Below, in pieces: positions 8,788 through 17,933 of a DNA stretch of 64,000 nucleotides (positions are counted from its first letter, which is position 1; each line of letters opens with the position of its first letter). Below the pieces are notes generated by a model that saw only the letters and a program-made list of their open reading frames with translations, was not told the origin of the DNA and did no database searches. Source of the stretch: JAPPHA01 sp964291635 (GTDB lineage Bacteria > Pseudomonadota > Alphaproteobacteria > Rhodobacterales > Rhodobacteraceae). Both the position numbers and the translations under genes were made by a program. The DNA lies in contig OZ219905.1 in assembly GCA_964291635.2 (NCBI GenBank), positions 558,001 through 622,000 on the forward strand. The letters run 5' to 3'.

Positions 8788-9829
8788 CCTGACTGCGGAG
8801 CAGTTCTTGATGAGCGGCCATCCAGCCAATTTTTTTCGGTCGGCCGCATGGGGTCCGATCGGTCTCCGTACCCTCCCGGCCGTGCGTCAGTTTGATGCCC
8901 GCCCCGTTATTCAGTACCAGTCAAGAATCTGGGGACCCGTCATGCCCGAGGGGCCACAAGTCCATGGGCGCCGTTTTCGCTGGCTAGGGAAAAACGCGGA
9001 ATCATGGCGATTGCCACTGGTTCGGAGGAGGAAGAATTCGACAGTGGCCCGCACGCGATCGTGGGCATGCGCAAGAAGATCTTGCGGTTGCGGCAGGAGA
9101 GAGACGCGCAGACGGAGACCGTGGACCTCGAGGCCGAGAACGAAAGGCTCCGCACGGCGCGTGCGACCCATGAAAAGTCGCGACATGCCGACAGTTGTTG
9201 GGTAGGGTTCGCGCCCACCAGAGAGAAGCACCTTAGCACGGCGCACTGAAGTTCCGCCTAGCGCTCGATTCCCGAGCTAACCGCTTTCGATTCCTCGGTA
9301 GACTGGATGGTCCCGATGAGGGCGGCGGCGGCCCGGCTGGCAACGACCGTAGATCTGTGTCCCTGCCGGGTACTGACGGCGCCCTTTACGCGCAGGCGGC
9401 GTATGGCAGACGGTTTCAACAATCGGTCTTCCTGCATCCGCCAGCGCCAGCGCCGCAGGCCCATTTCCATCGAGTGTCCCGAACCCGGACGTCGGGGGCT
9501 CCACAACGAGCCTTCTGCGTTGTCTGCAACGGATTGAATCTTAACGGTTTATCGTGGGGTGCGGAATTTTCTTCACCCGGATAAGGGAAATTCGCGCACC
9601 CATTTTTGTTCCCGACCGGCTGCATTGTTTCGTTTTCAGGGTCTGTTGCCCTCCGCGACCACCCGGATCCGTCTTCCCGCGCAGTGGCCGCCCGGGTGTC
9701 AGGCTAACCGGTGGCCGCCGACGAAAAAACGCCGCAGCGCAAATTCCTCAAACAATTTCGAAATGTTGACCGTCTGACAAACACTTGATACGTTCTTGGC
9801 CCGAGTTATCAAATGTAGAGAAAGGAAAA
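8788..9829. other. Long intergenic region, no confident gene
   Basis: A small open frame at 9004-9249 (81 residues, Glu-rich, with a short coiled-coil-like stretch MRKKILRLRQERDAQ) has no family I recognise and only a weak start. A minus-strand frame at 9258-9506 is Arg-rich and likewise unrecognised. A strong hairpin lies at 9557-9609. The last 150 bases should hold the promoter of the solute-binding protein at 9830. Confidence 0.45.
9557..9609 (+). terminator. Terminator-like hairpin with T-run
   Basis: GGGTGCGGAATTT (9557-9569) pairs with AAATTCGCGCACCC (9588-9601), with one bulged base and an 18-base loop, and is followed by ATTTTTGTT. No gene upstream on this strand explains it. It could end a small RNA or a lost gene. 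Confidence 0.5.
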
Positions 9830-11548
9830 ATGATGAGAATTGTATTGAAATTCCTGGCCCTGGTGCCATTGCTGTTTGTCCCCGTAGGCGCGGCCGCGGA
9901 GATGCAGGGTCCGACGGACGCCGGAAGCGTGACAATGTGCCCCGCGACCTGCGCGCCGGCTGACGGCGGGACCTTCACCATTGCCGCCCGCGGATCAATA
10001 TTGCCGTTTCCGTGGAAATCGTCGGAAAACCACCAGTTCACGAGGCTCAATTTCGGGAACCTGTATGTCAAGGATCCCTACAACAACGTCCTGCTCCCTG
10101 ACCTTGCGACGCATTGGGAGGTCTCCGATGACCTGACCAAGGGAACGTTTCATCTGCGCGAGGGCGTGCAGTTCCACGACGGCACGCCACTGACCGCAAG
10201 CCATGTGGAATGGAGCTACCTGCTGACCATGAATCCCCGGGCGGAAGGCGCGGACTTCCTGATGCAGGCGGCCCGTCTGACGGAATTGAAAGGCGCCCAG
10301 GCCTACATTGATGGCACGGCGGACAGTGTCGAAGGCATCACGGTTGTCGACGACAATACGATCGTCTTTGAAACGGCGGTCCCGAACGGCAATTTCTTCG
10401 AAACTGTTGGCAAGGTCTACATCCTTCCGGCGCATCTTTTCGAAGATACGCCAATGGAGGAATTGCCGGCGACGGACTGGATGTCGACCGATGTGAGAAT
10501 TGGCACCGGCCCATTCGTGTTCGAGGAATATGTCGAGGGACAATACGTAGCCGGGGCCGCGAATGAGAATTACTGGGCCGGCCGGCCGTATCTGGACCGG
10601 ATCATAATGAGGTTTTTCGAAGAGTATGAAACCGGAACGCTTGCCTTTGAAAAAGGGGAAGCGGACTTGCTGGAATTTCTCTCAGCCCAGGACGTTTCGC
10701 GTTATGGCGCGGATCCCCAGGGTTTTGTCTTCCTGCGCGGCCAGCCCCTGAGTCCCAACTACATCAACATCGCCGACCATCCTGCCCTGGAGGATGAAAG
10801 GGTCCGACAGGCGATATCATTTGCCATCAACCGTCAGCAGCTGATCGATGTCCTGATCCCCAACGGGTTGAGGGATCCCATGTACACTCTGTTTCCCGCT
10901 GACCATGTCATGTTCAATCCCGATGCTGCGGCCTATCCGTTCGACCCTGAACGGGCGAAAGAACTGCTGGCCGAGGCGAACTGGGACCCGGACCAGGTTG
11001 TCGAACTGGCGACATACTACAACTCCCAGGAGGCTCTCGACTGGCTGGTCTTCATCCAGCAGCAGCTGGCAAATGTGGGCTTGAAGACCGCCGTTCGGCA
11101 GATGGACTGGCCGGACATGGAAAAAGCCGGCGAGGCGGGCGAGCTGAATCTTTGGTTCACCGGGTATTCGAATGATGTGGTCGGCGATCACCTGGCTTAT
11201 TTCGGCACCGGCGGCGCGTGGAATTACGGCGAGTACAACAATCCCGAGTATGACGAACTCATGACCGCGGCAATTCGCAGCGGTGGAGACGAACTCCGGC
11301 AGATCTTCATGGAAATGCAGGAGATCTTCAACCAAGAGCTGCCCGGGATTCCGATCTGGAACCGGACCAAGTTCAGTCTGGTCAAACCGACTTTCTGCGG
11401 TGTTACCGAACAGTGGACGGACCAGCATTTCTCGTACCTGAATGAAAACAACATCTACATGTGCGAGGGCGCGACGGGCACGGTCTCCGTCAAGCCTGGA
11501 ACTCCGGCCAGTCTTGCGCATCCCGGCTACGTCCTGGAAAGCCAGTAG
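9830..11548 (+). CDS. ABC transporter substrate-binding protein, family 5 (peptide/nickel/oligosaccharide type)
   Basis: A periplasmic binding protein of about 572 residues. MMRIVLKFLALVPLLFVPVGAAAE is a clear signal peptide with an AAA cleavage site. The start is the ATG at 9830, preceded by AAAGGA. Family features include the early strand PLLPDLATHWEVSDD-type segment, FHLREGVQFHDGTPLTA, the VRQAISFAINRQQLI helix and the LPGIPIW segment near the end. No permease or ATPase gene lies beside it, so it is an orphan here and must use a transporter encoded elsewhere, or it has lost its operon. The ligand is not predictable. A hairpin terminator follows at 11561. Confidence 0.92.
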   Translation: MMRIVLKFLALVPLLFVPVGAAAEMQGPTDAGSVTMCPATCAPADGGTFTIAARGSILPFPWKSSENHQFTRLNFGNLYVKDPYNNVLLPDLATHWEVSDDLTKGTFHLREGVQFHDGTPLTASHVEWSYLLTMNPRAEGADFLMQAARLTELKGAQAYIDGTADSVEGITVVDDNTIVFETAVPNGNFFETVGKVYILPAHLFEDTPMEELPATDWMSTDVRIGTGPFVFEEYVEGQYVAGAANENYWAGRPYLDRIIMRFFEEYETGTLAFEKGEADLLEFLSAQDVSRYGADPQGFVFLRGQPLSPNYINIADHPALEDERVRQAISFAINRQQLIDVLIPNGLRDPMYTLFPADHVMFNPDAAAYPFDPERAKELLAEANWDPDQVVELATYYNSQEALDWLVFIQQQLANVGLKTAVRQMDWPDMEKAGEAGELNLWFTGYSNDVVGDHLAYFGTGGAWNYGEYNNPEYDELMTAAIRSGGDELRQIFMEMQEIFNQELPGIPIWNRTKFSLVKPTFCGVTEQWTDQHFSYLNENNIYMCEGATGTVSVKPGTPASLAHPGYVLESQ

Positions 11549-11560
11549 AATAGATGGATC

Positions 11561-11587
11561 GGGCGGCAAAATGTGACTTTGCCGCCC
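11561..11587 (+). terminator. Hairpin after the family-5 binding protein
   Basis: GGGCGGCAAA (11561-11570) pairs perfectly with TTTGCCGCCC (11578-11587) around a 7-base loop, 12 bases after the stop. The T-run is weak (CTTCCC), so termination efficiency is uncertain. Confidence 0.7.
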
Positions 11588-11949
11588 CTTCCCGCCCGGT
11601 TGGTCATGCCGGACCGGGCAGTCTGCGAGGTTGCTCGTTTGATTACCGGGCTGGCGATGATTGACCAGCGGGACAGCCACACACACTGCGAAGTCATTTC
11701 CGCAGCGCTGATTTGACACTGCGATTCCGGTCGGTCTTCAAGGCCGCGGGCTGTCGCCGGATCGCGACATGCAAAATGCGCACGAAAATGCCCGGAACGG
11801 AAGTCGATTCGGTCAGGATGGACTGCGTCAGCGGACTCCGGCTCCTCCCTCCGAAAACCTCAAAAGTGTGGGATCAGTTACACATTGACGAACAGAGCTT
11901 CGGCGACCTGGACGGAACTTCATTCCGCCGCAGCCCCACAGTACACGAC
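11588..11949. other. Noncoding or decayed stretch
   Basis: No gene or RNA recognised. Only short frames without family signal lie between the binding-protein terminator and the transposase remnant. Confidence 0.45.
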
Positions 11950-12345
11950 TCACTGGACTTCGGGTAGTTTGACCGATCTTTTCGGGATGGTCGTTTGCCA
12001 TGCCAGGAGTGCGTTATCCGGGTCGTAGATGATCCACCTCCGCAGAGCTTCGAACCCGGTTCGGAACCAGGACTTTTCGAGGCGTTTGTGCGTCTTCCGG
12101 CGGATTGGCTTGCGCCGCCCCATCACCCGGGTTGCGCAGCGGTGTGCCACGTCACGGCGAGGGTGACGACGCCGAGGAGGGTCGCGAGGTTGGCCGGATC
12201 GGTGATGTGGGTATTCTCGATGTTGAAGCCGCGGGTCTTGGCATCCGAGAAGAAGCACTCGATGCCCCAGCGGCGGCGATAGAGGCGCAGGGCGCTCCGA
12301 GGGCGCTCCAAAAAGATGTTGCGCGCAACGTTTTTTGGATCTAAC
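11950..12345 (-). pseudogene. IS4-family transposase, C-terminal remnant
   Basis: The C-terminal third of a DDE transposase is visible: ALRLYRRRWGIECFFSDAKTRG holds the family's Tyr-(2)-Arg-(3)-Glu-(6)-Lys signature with the last catalytic Glu, followed by TDPANLATLLGVVTLAVTW. The frame then breaks near 12123 and continues in another frame as RRKPIRRKTHKRLEKSWFRTGF to the stop at 11950. The first two catalytic aspartates are absent. It is a fragment and cannot move by itself. Confidence 0.82.
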
Positions 12346-12551
12346 CGAGCCGCGTTCCGCGGCGGGTGGCGCCGTGCAGGTGTTGTGTGTGCGTCCTGAA
12401 TAACCGTTTTCGCCCGTTTAAACGTCTTCTGTTGGCGCGCACTAAGGCAGTTCCATCTCTCTCTCGTTTGGTGACATTCGGTCGTGGATGCGCCGGTCGC
12501 TACGAGTGCGGGTGTTTTCCATGACCAATCACACTTCGAGGGAGAAGACCC

Positions 12552-12890
12552 ATGACACCTTTGCGCAAACGCATGACGAACGACATGGGCGTTCGCGGCC
12601 TGACCGAGAACACGATGCGTTTGTATTGTCACACCGTCTCCGGGCTCACGCGCTATTTCAAGCGCAGCCCTGAGAGGGTCTCTGCACAGGTTCAGAATTA
12701 TCTGCTCCATCTTCACGAGGAGCGCGGACCGACCTGGCAGAGCTGCAACTGTGCGCGGCAAGGGATCCGCTTCCTGTATCGCGTCATGCTCGACCGGCCC
12801 GACCCGCACTTCTATGCCGGGCGCCAAGACGCCTTCGAAGCTGCCCGAGATCCTCAACCACGACGAGTTGGTCAGGCCATCCGGGTATTA
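12552..12890 (+). pseudogene. Tyrosine recombinase / integrase, N-terminal fragment
   Basis: Starts MTPLRKRMTNDMGVRGLTENT after a GGGAGA ribosome site. It shows the SAM-like core-binding domain (TMRLYCHTVSGLTRYFKRSPE, then IRFLYRVML) of integrases of the kind carried near IS91-type elements and integrons. After DRPDPHFYAG the frame shifts, and family sequence resumes as AKTPSKLPEILNHDELVR before ending near 12885. The whole catalytic domain (Arg, His, Arg, Tyr) is missing. It abuts the truncated 3' end of the alpha-galactosidase pseudogene, so its arrival probably removed that gene's end. Confidence 0.8.
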
Positions 12891-13849
12891 TCGGGGGTTA
12901 ACCTCCCAGTCCGAATATCCGCCTGCGAATCGTCGTCCCGGCTGGCGAACCAGCCATCATCCAGCACGGACCTTTCGGCTCCGAGGTCGCGGCGCGGGTC
13001 GCGGTCTCTTTCAGTTCCGGCAGGTTGTGTTCGAAATAGACCGCTTCTCAGCAATTGTAATGAACAGGACGGGCCCGGGCCGGACTCGGGAAACATACGA
13101 TCATGTCCCGGAGGTGACGCTGAAACGCAACCGCAAAGCCATTGATCACATCATTGGAAAACACGAAATGGAGTCTTGCCGTCTCGAACCGTGTGGCCAA
13201 CCCGTCTCCAGCCGGGTCGCGTGGGCGAACTGGATCTGGCGACATCCATCCGGCATTTCATTGGCCACCATCCGGTGTCCGCCCGACCAACCGTAGTGAA
13301 AGCCGCAGGCAAATCCCTGAGCGTTCGTCGCCCCCCGGCAAGGTACGACAAGTCCCCGAAGTGCTCGTGCCCTGTCCGACCGGTCCGGGTTTCGCGATAG
13401 CGGATGCCCGCAGACCAGGGAGTGCGGTTCAGCTGGAACTCACCAGCGACGCACTCGCTTCGATCACATGGTTCATCGGGTCAATCAAGAGGCTGGCGGT
13501 ATAAGTGAGCGGGCCTGTTCGATCGGCGAAGACGGGTTCAAGGCTGTTCCCGTTGGCCCGGTCTGAAGCGTAGCAGAACTTCGGCAGGAACGGCCGCCCG
13601 TCGCCATCGCGAATCATCAACCCCGGCTGTCCCGGGAAAGTTCGTGTCGCCTCCGGGCAGATCGACAGTTCCGGGTTGATGTCCAGCATCCCTCCGGCGA
13701 CATCAATGGCATGGGAGCGATAGACCGTTTTTCAGGTCTTTGTCGTCCGGATGGCACGATCCCCAGTAGACCACCTCTGCCAGGTGGTCTTTCCGGGAAC
13801 CAAGAACCAGCGTCTGACGGGAGTCGTCGAGACGCCAGGTTCAAATCAT
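12867..13849 (-). pseudogene. Alpha-galactosidase (GH36), multiply broken
   Basis: Piecing frames together on the minus strand gives GH36 sequence: TWRLDDSRQTLVLGS near the start, AEVVYWGS, GGMLDINPELSICPEA, FPGQPGL, ARLHFVFSNDVINGFAVAFQRH, RPVHYNC, EAVYFEHNLPELKE and LDDGWF. Damage includes a TGA at codon 3, a frameshift after LSLPCH, several later shifts, a TGA where Trp is expected after HYNC, and loss of everything past YPDGL. Its ATG overlaps the stop of the permease gene (ATGA), so it was the last gene of the sugar operon at 13846-17000. This suggests the importer once served alpha-galactosides. No active enzyme can be made. Confidence 0.85.
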
Positions 13850-14694
13850 TTAACGGCACCGAGTGTCAGACCTGCAATGAAGTGCCGTTGCATCAGGAAG
13901 AACATCAGAACCGGTGGAATGGCGGCAACGATGCTGCCCGCACTCATCAGGTGATACTGGGCAATGAACTGAGAGTTGAACGAGGTGATTCCGGCGGTCA
14001 CCGGCTGGGAATCCGGTCCTTGCGTGAGCACGATTGCCCAGAAATAATCATTCCAGATAAAGGTGAAAATCAGAACCGCGAGGGCCGCAATGGCTGGCTT
14101 CATCAGCGGCAGGACCACGTACCAGAATATGCGCCATTCCTTGACGCCTTCAACACGGGCGGCTTCTATCAACGCAAAAGGCAAAGCCCTAATGAAGTTT
14201 CGCATGAATAGCGTGCAAAAACCGGTCTGGAACGCGATGTGGAACAAAACGAGACCCAGCTTCGTGTCATACAGGCCGGCACTCACCGTCAGGTCGCGAA
14301 CGGGCACCATCAGGATCTGGAACGGAACAAAATTACCGGCGATGAACATGAAGAAAATCAGCAGGTTGCCCCGGAAACGGTAGATTCCGAGCGCAAACCC
14401 GGTCATGCAGGACAGCGCCACTGCGCCCACCACGGTCGGGACCGTGATGAGTACAGAGTTCAGCATGTAGCGCGGCATGTCGGAATCGAAGAAAACCCGG
14501 CCGTAGTTGGTGAACATCTCGAACGAGGACGGGACACCCCAGTAATTGCCGCTGGTAAAGTCGGCCAGAGGCCGAATTGAAAACAGGGCAACCGCGATCA
14601 GGGGCAGGAGCCACATGACGAGCGCCAGCGGCACCAGGGATTGATAGGTGATCTGCGCCGCACGGGATCGTTTTTCGATAGGTGTCGGGAACAT
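13846..14694 (-). CDS. Sugar ABC transporter permease, MalG type
   Basis: An inner-membrane subunit of 282 residues with six hydrophobic segments. The cytoplasmic EAA loop reads EAARVEGVKEWRIFWYVVLPLMKP and is the contact with the ATPase. Second permease of the CUT1 importer; it starts 16 bases after the 14711-15634 gene. It translationally overlaps the broken alpha-galactosidase downstream. The frame is intact although the enzyme has decayed. Confidence 0.94.
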   Translation of the reverse strand: MFPTPIEKRSRAAQITYQSLVPLALVMWLLPLIAVALFSIRPLADFTSGNYWGVPSSFEMFTNYGRVFFDSDMPRYMLNSVLITVPTVVGAVALSCMTGFALGIYRFRGNLLIFFMFIAGNFVPFQILMVPVRDLTVSAGLYDTKLGLVLFHIAFQTGFCTLFMRNFIRALPFALIEAARVEGVKEWRIFWYVVLPLMKPAIAALAVLIFTFIWNDYFWAIVLTQGPDSQPVTAGITSFNSQFIAQYHLMSAGSIVAAIPPVLMFFLMQRHFIAGLTLGAVK

Positions 14695-14710
14695 GGTGGC
14701 GCCTCTTTAC

Positions 14711-15634
14711 CTAATGCCGCGCTCCGCGCTCGTCCTGGTACATCGACCACAGGAAGTAGGCGATGAAGACCAGCATGATGAGGAACAGGACGACTGCGAT
14801 GGCGGAACCGTAGCCCATACGGAATCCGTACTCGGACAGGGCCTTTTCGAACATGTAGAAGCTGAGCACCCGGGTTGAACCGAACGGGCCGCCGTTGGTC
14901 ATGACCGAGATCATGTCGAAGGACCTCAGGGCCCCGATGATCGTAACAACAAATGCGATAAATGTCGCAGGACGTAGCTGCGGCAAAATGACATACCAAA
15001 GCATCCGCCACCCCTTGGCACGGTCCAGCCGCCCGGCCTCGACCTGCTCGGGATCCACAGCATTCAGGCCGGTGAGATAAAGAATCATGCAATAGGCGGT
15101 CTGTGGCCACAAGCCGGCGGCGATGATGCCGTATGTGGCGAGGGTCGGGTCGCCGAGTATGTTGACCGAATCAAAGCCGAAGAAGGTTATGATTGCATTG
15201 AGAAGTCCTTCGCGGGGCAGGTAGAACCAGGAAAACACGAGACCGACGACAACCTGGCTGAGAACGAAGGGGAAAAAGAAAAGCGACTTGTAAATTCGAA
15301 TGCCGACAACCGTCTGGTTGAGGAAGAGCGCGATAAACAGGCCGGCGGGAATGGCAAGCAAGTAAAGCACCAGCCATTTCACATTGTTCCAGAGTGACAC
15401 CTCGAATGCGCGATCGGAAAACAGTTCCTGGTAGTTGCGCATACCCACGAATACGCCCTGTTCCGACAATTCGCCGAGCCCGTTCCACTCGAATGCGGAA
15501 ATGTAAAAACTCTGCACGATCGGAATGATCACGTAGACGACGAAAAACAGCACGCCAGGCAAAAGAAACAGCAACGGGGTGATTGTCATCCGATTGCGGG
15601 CAATCCATCCCCGGGAATCCACCGCCACATTCAT
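14711..15634 (-). CDS. Sugar ABC transporter permease, MalF type
   Basis: 307 residues. The ATG at 15634 has a GGGAGAAG ribosome site. The first transmembrane segment (PLLFLLPGVLFFVVYVIIPIVQSFY) is followed by a periplasmic loop and the rest of the MetI-like channel. The EAA loop is EQVEAGRLDRAKGWRMLWYVILPQL. It pairs with the 13846 permease and is separated from the binding-protein gene by a stable hairpin at 15713-15738. Confidence 0.94.
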   Translation of the reverse strand: MNVAVDSRGWIARNRMTITPLLFLLPGVLFFVVYVIIPIVQSFYISAFEWNGLGELSEQGVFVGMRNYQELFSDRAFEVSLWNNVKWLVLYLLAIPAGLFIALFLNQTVVGIRIYKSLFFFPFVLSQVVVGLVFSWFYLPREGLLNAIITFFGFDSVNILGDPTLATYGIIAAGLWPQTAYCMILYLTGLNAVDPEQVEAGRLDRAKGWRMLWYVILPQLRPATFIAFVVTIIGALRSFDMISVMTNGGPFGSTRVLSFYMFEKALSEYGFRMGYGSAIAVVLFLIMLVFIAYFLWSMYQDERGARH

Positions 15635-15712
15635 GGTGCTTCTCCCTGCGAATCAAGAGGTGTCGACTTGTTGCCGCGGTGCAGACCCAAAAAAGTGTTA
15701 GGGTCGGCAGAC

Positions 15713-15738
15713 GTGTGCCCCGCCTTCGCGGGGCACAC
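15713..15738 (-). promoter_or_regulatory. Intercistronic hairpin between binding protein and permease
   Basis: GTGTGCCCCG pairs perfectly with CGGGGCACAC around a 6-base loop. It has no T-run on the transcript strand. Such hairpins commonly protect or partly terminate the mRNA so the binding protein is made in excess over the permeases. Confidence 0.65.
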
Positions 15739-15746
15739 GGGTCTTG

Positions 15747-17000
15747 TCACTTGTAAATCCGTTCACGCGAAGATTCCAAGCGGTTCAGGATGTCTTCCAG
15801 ATGATCGGGGAATACCATGAATTCCTGCAGGCCTTCCATTCCCAAGGCCGCCATTTCAGCCGGAAAATCACGGTCGAAAAACTGCGCAATGCCGCCGGTC
15901 GCGTTGTTGGAAAGCATGTCGAAGCCCTGAACGATGAACTCGTCATCCGCGACCGAAGCAGTGGCGTTGATCGGCAGCTGCCCCAGGCCATCCGGACCGT
16001 TTATGTCGGTCTGGACATCCGAAGAGGTCACGTACTGAAGGAATGCCTTCGCAGCTTCCACGTTTTCAGCGCCGGAGGCGATGTGAAACGTGTCTGTCGG
16101 CGCATCTTCCCCCATCGCGACATCGGCGATTTTCGGGAACTGGTAGAAGTCCAGCTGGTCATCGGTAACACCCGAGCTACGCAAATGCGGAATCGCGAAA
16201 TTCCCGATCAGGTAGGCTGTTGCCTCGCCGTTGACCACGAAAGTCAGCGCGTCCTGCCAGTTATATGACTGGTGATCGTCGATATAGGCGCCCAAATCGA
16301 TCAGCCGGCGCCAGTTGGCAAAAGTTTCGCGAACGCGGTCGTCTGTCCAGGCAATTTCTCCGCGGGCCAATTGCATGTGGAAATCGAAACCGTTGGTCCG
16401 CATGTTCAGGTAGTCAAACCATCCACCAGCGGTCCAAAGGAATTTCGAGCCAATCGCATAACATCTGCGGCCAGAAGCAATGACCTTTTCACAGTTGGCA
16501 ATTTCCTCTTCGAAAGTCGACGGCTCGCTCAAGCCCAACTCGTTGAAGATATCCTCGCGGTAGTAGATGCCCCATTGGTAGTAGGTGTAGGGGACGCCCC
16601 ACTGCTTACCGTCAATGGTCATCGCGCCCTTGACCGCGTCCAGACCTGGCAGGTCGCCGTTGGTGTACATTTCCGTGATGTCCATGAAGAGGCCTGCATT
16701 GACATAAGGCGCCATCCGGTTGGCTGCGTACCAGTTCACGACATCCGGCGGATTCGCCGAAAGGGCATTGCGAATCTGGCTCTTCCAGGCCTCGCGGTCG
16801 ACCACTTCCAGCTCGACGGTCAGATCCGGGTGCAGCGCGTCAAAGTCTGACGCAAGCTTGTTCATGACGGCTCGGGGGCCCGGGTTGGACATATCCGAGA
16901 TAATGCGAAGAGTGCCGGACAGTCCTTCTGCCCAGGCACCGCTTGCAACACCGGCAATCAATGCCGCGGCAGCAAATGAAGCATGTAGAGTTTTTGACAT
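15747..17000 (-). CDS. Sugar ABC transporter substrate-binding protein, family 1
   Basis: A periplasmic binding protein of about 417 residues. I start it at MSKTLHASFAAAALIAG (17000) because GAGAGG lies just upstream and the signal peptide ending GAWAEG then begins correctly; an in-frame start at 17024 is less likely. Family-1 hallmarks include FDALHPDLTVELE early, a Trp/Tyr-rich ligand region (WGVPYTYYQWGIYY) and AKAFLQYVTS near the end. First gene of the operon binding protein-MalF-MalG-(alpha-galactosidase remnant). It is divergent from an IclR-type regulator. Confidence 0.93.
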   Translation of the reverse strand: MSKTLHASFAAAALIAGVASGAWAEGLSGTLRIISDMSNPGPRAVMNKLASDFDALHPDLTVELEVVDREAWKSQIRNALSANPPDVVNWYAANRMAPYVNAGLFMDITEMYTNGDLPGLDAVKGAMTIDGKQWGVPYTYYQWGIYYREDIFNELGLSEPSTFEEEIANCEKVIASGRRCYAIGSKFLWTAGGWFDYLNMRTNGFDFHMQLARGEIAWTDDRVRETFANWRRLIDLGAYIDDHQSYNWQDALTFVVNGEATAYLIGNFAIPHLRSSGVTDDQLDFYQFPKIADVAMGEDAPTDTFHIASGAENVEAAKAFLQYVTSSDVQTDINGPDGLGQLPINATASVADDEFIVQGFDMLSNNATGGIAQFFDRDFPAEMAALGMEGLQEFMVFPDHLEDILNRLESSRERIYK

Positions 17001-17039
17001 CTGGATCCTCTCAAGTTCTGTCAACTAAAACTGCAGAAT

Positions 17040-17056
17040 GTGAAACAGAATTTCAC
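17040..17056. promoter_or_regulatory. Candidate operator in the importer/IclR divergent promoter
   Basis: GTGAAA-cagaa-TTTCAC is a perfect 6-5-6 inverted repeat between the two divergent starts (17000 and 17135), 40 bases upstream of the binding-protein start. Position and symmetry fit an IclR-family binding site; the assignment is inference. Confidence 0.5.
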
Positions 17057-17134
17057 TGGTTGAAACTATGATCAGAATTCATTACGTTGTCAACAGCCTC
17101 ATCAAAATTATTTGCGAGACTGGAAAGCACTGAA

Positions 17135-17914
17135 ATGAACAAGCAGGTCGGCAACGGCAGCACGGTGGGAAAAGCGCTCGCGATTCTTGACCTGGTTGCA
17201 GACTTCGAGAAACCGGTCAGATTCAAGGAAATATTCAAACTCAGCCCTTATCCCAAGGCCACGCTATATCGATTTCTTCAGACTCTGACCAAGCAGAACA
17301 TGCTCCAGTACGATCCGGAGTTGGGAACATACAGCCTTGGCGGACGGCTCGTGCGTCTTGCACATATTGCGTCATTGAGTGCTTCGCTGGCCCCGCTTGC
17401 CAAGAAACACACGGAAGCATTGGCCACGGAGACCGGGGAAACCGTTCACCTGGCGCAGATCGATAACGGCCATGTCCTCTTTGTCGACAAGCTCAAGGCC
17501 AATCCCCGCGTCGAAACGCTGGCACGAGTCGGCATGGTGGCGCCTGCATATTGCACCGGTGTCGGCAAGGCGATGCTTGCGTTCATGGCTCCCAGGCAGT
17601 TGGAACTGGCTCTCCAGAAACAATCCTTTTTCGGCTACACGCCGAACACGAAAAGGTCAGTCAGAAGCGTGAAACAGGAATTGAAGGTCATCCGCAAATG
17701 CGGAGTGGCCTATGATCGTGAAGAACACGAAGAGGGAATCATTTCGATTGCCACACCTATTCTCGTACCTACTGGTCGACTCATCGGCGCAATCTCGATC
17801 GCGACGTCGACGGCGCGACGATCATTGACCGGGCTGGACAAATTTCGTCCATCCCTTCTGGAAACCTCCAGGAAGATCGGAGAAGAGGCCAAGTTCCTGC
17901 AGCTCCAGCCATGA
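17135..17914 (+). CDS. IclR-family transcriptional regulator
   Basis: About 259 residues from MNKQVGNGSTVGKALAIL (17135); a TTG start at 17087 would add an unconserved leader. The winged-helix domain (VGKALAILDLVADFEKPVRF, then YPKATLYRFLQTL) is followed by the ligand-binding GAF-like domain (VGKAMLAFM, YDREEHEEGI, ISIATPI). Such proteins repress or activate neighbouring catabolic operons in response to a small metabolite. It is divergent from the sugar importer and 19 bases upstream of the importer ATPase, so it probably controls both. Confidence 0.9.
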   Translation: MNKQVGNGSTVGKALAILDLVADFEKPVRFKEIFKLSPYPKATLYRFLQTLTKQNMLQYDPELGTYSLGGRLVRLAHIASLSASLAPLAKKHTEALATETGETVHLAQIDNGHVLFVDKLKANPRVETLARVGMVAPAYCTGVGKAMLAFMAPRQLELALQKQSFFGYTPNTKRSVRSVKQELKVIRKCGVAYDREEHEEGIISIATPILVPTGRLIGAISIATSTARRSLTGLDKFRPSLLETSRKIGEEAKFLQLQP

Positions 17915-17933
17915 ATTCGGAAAGGAATGCTGA

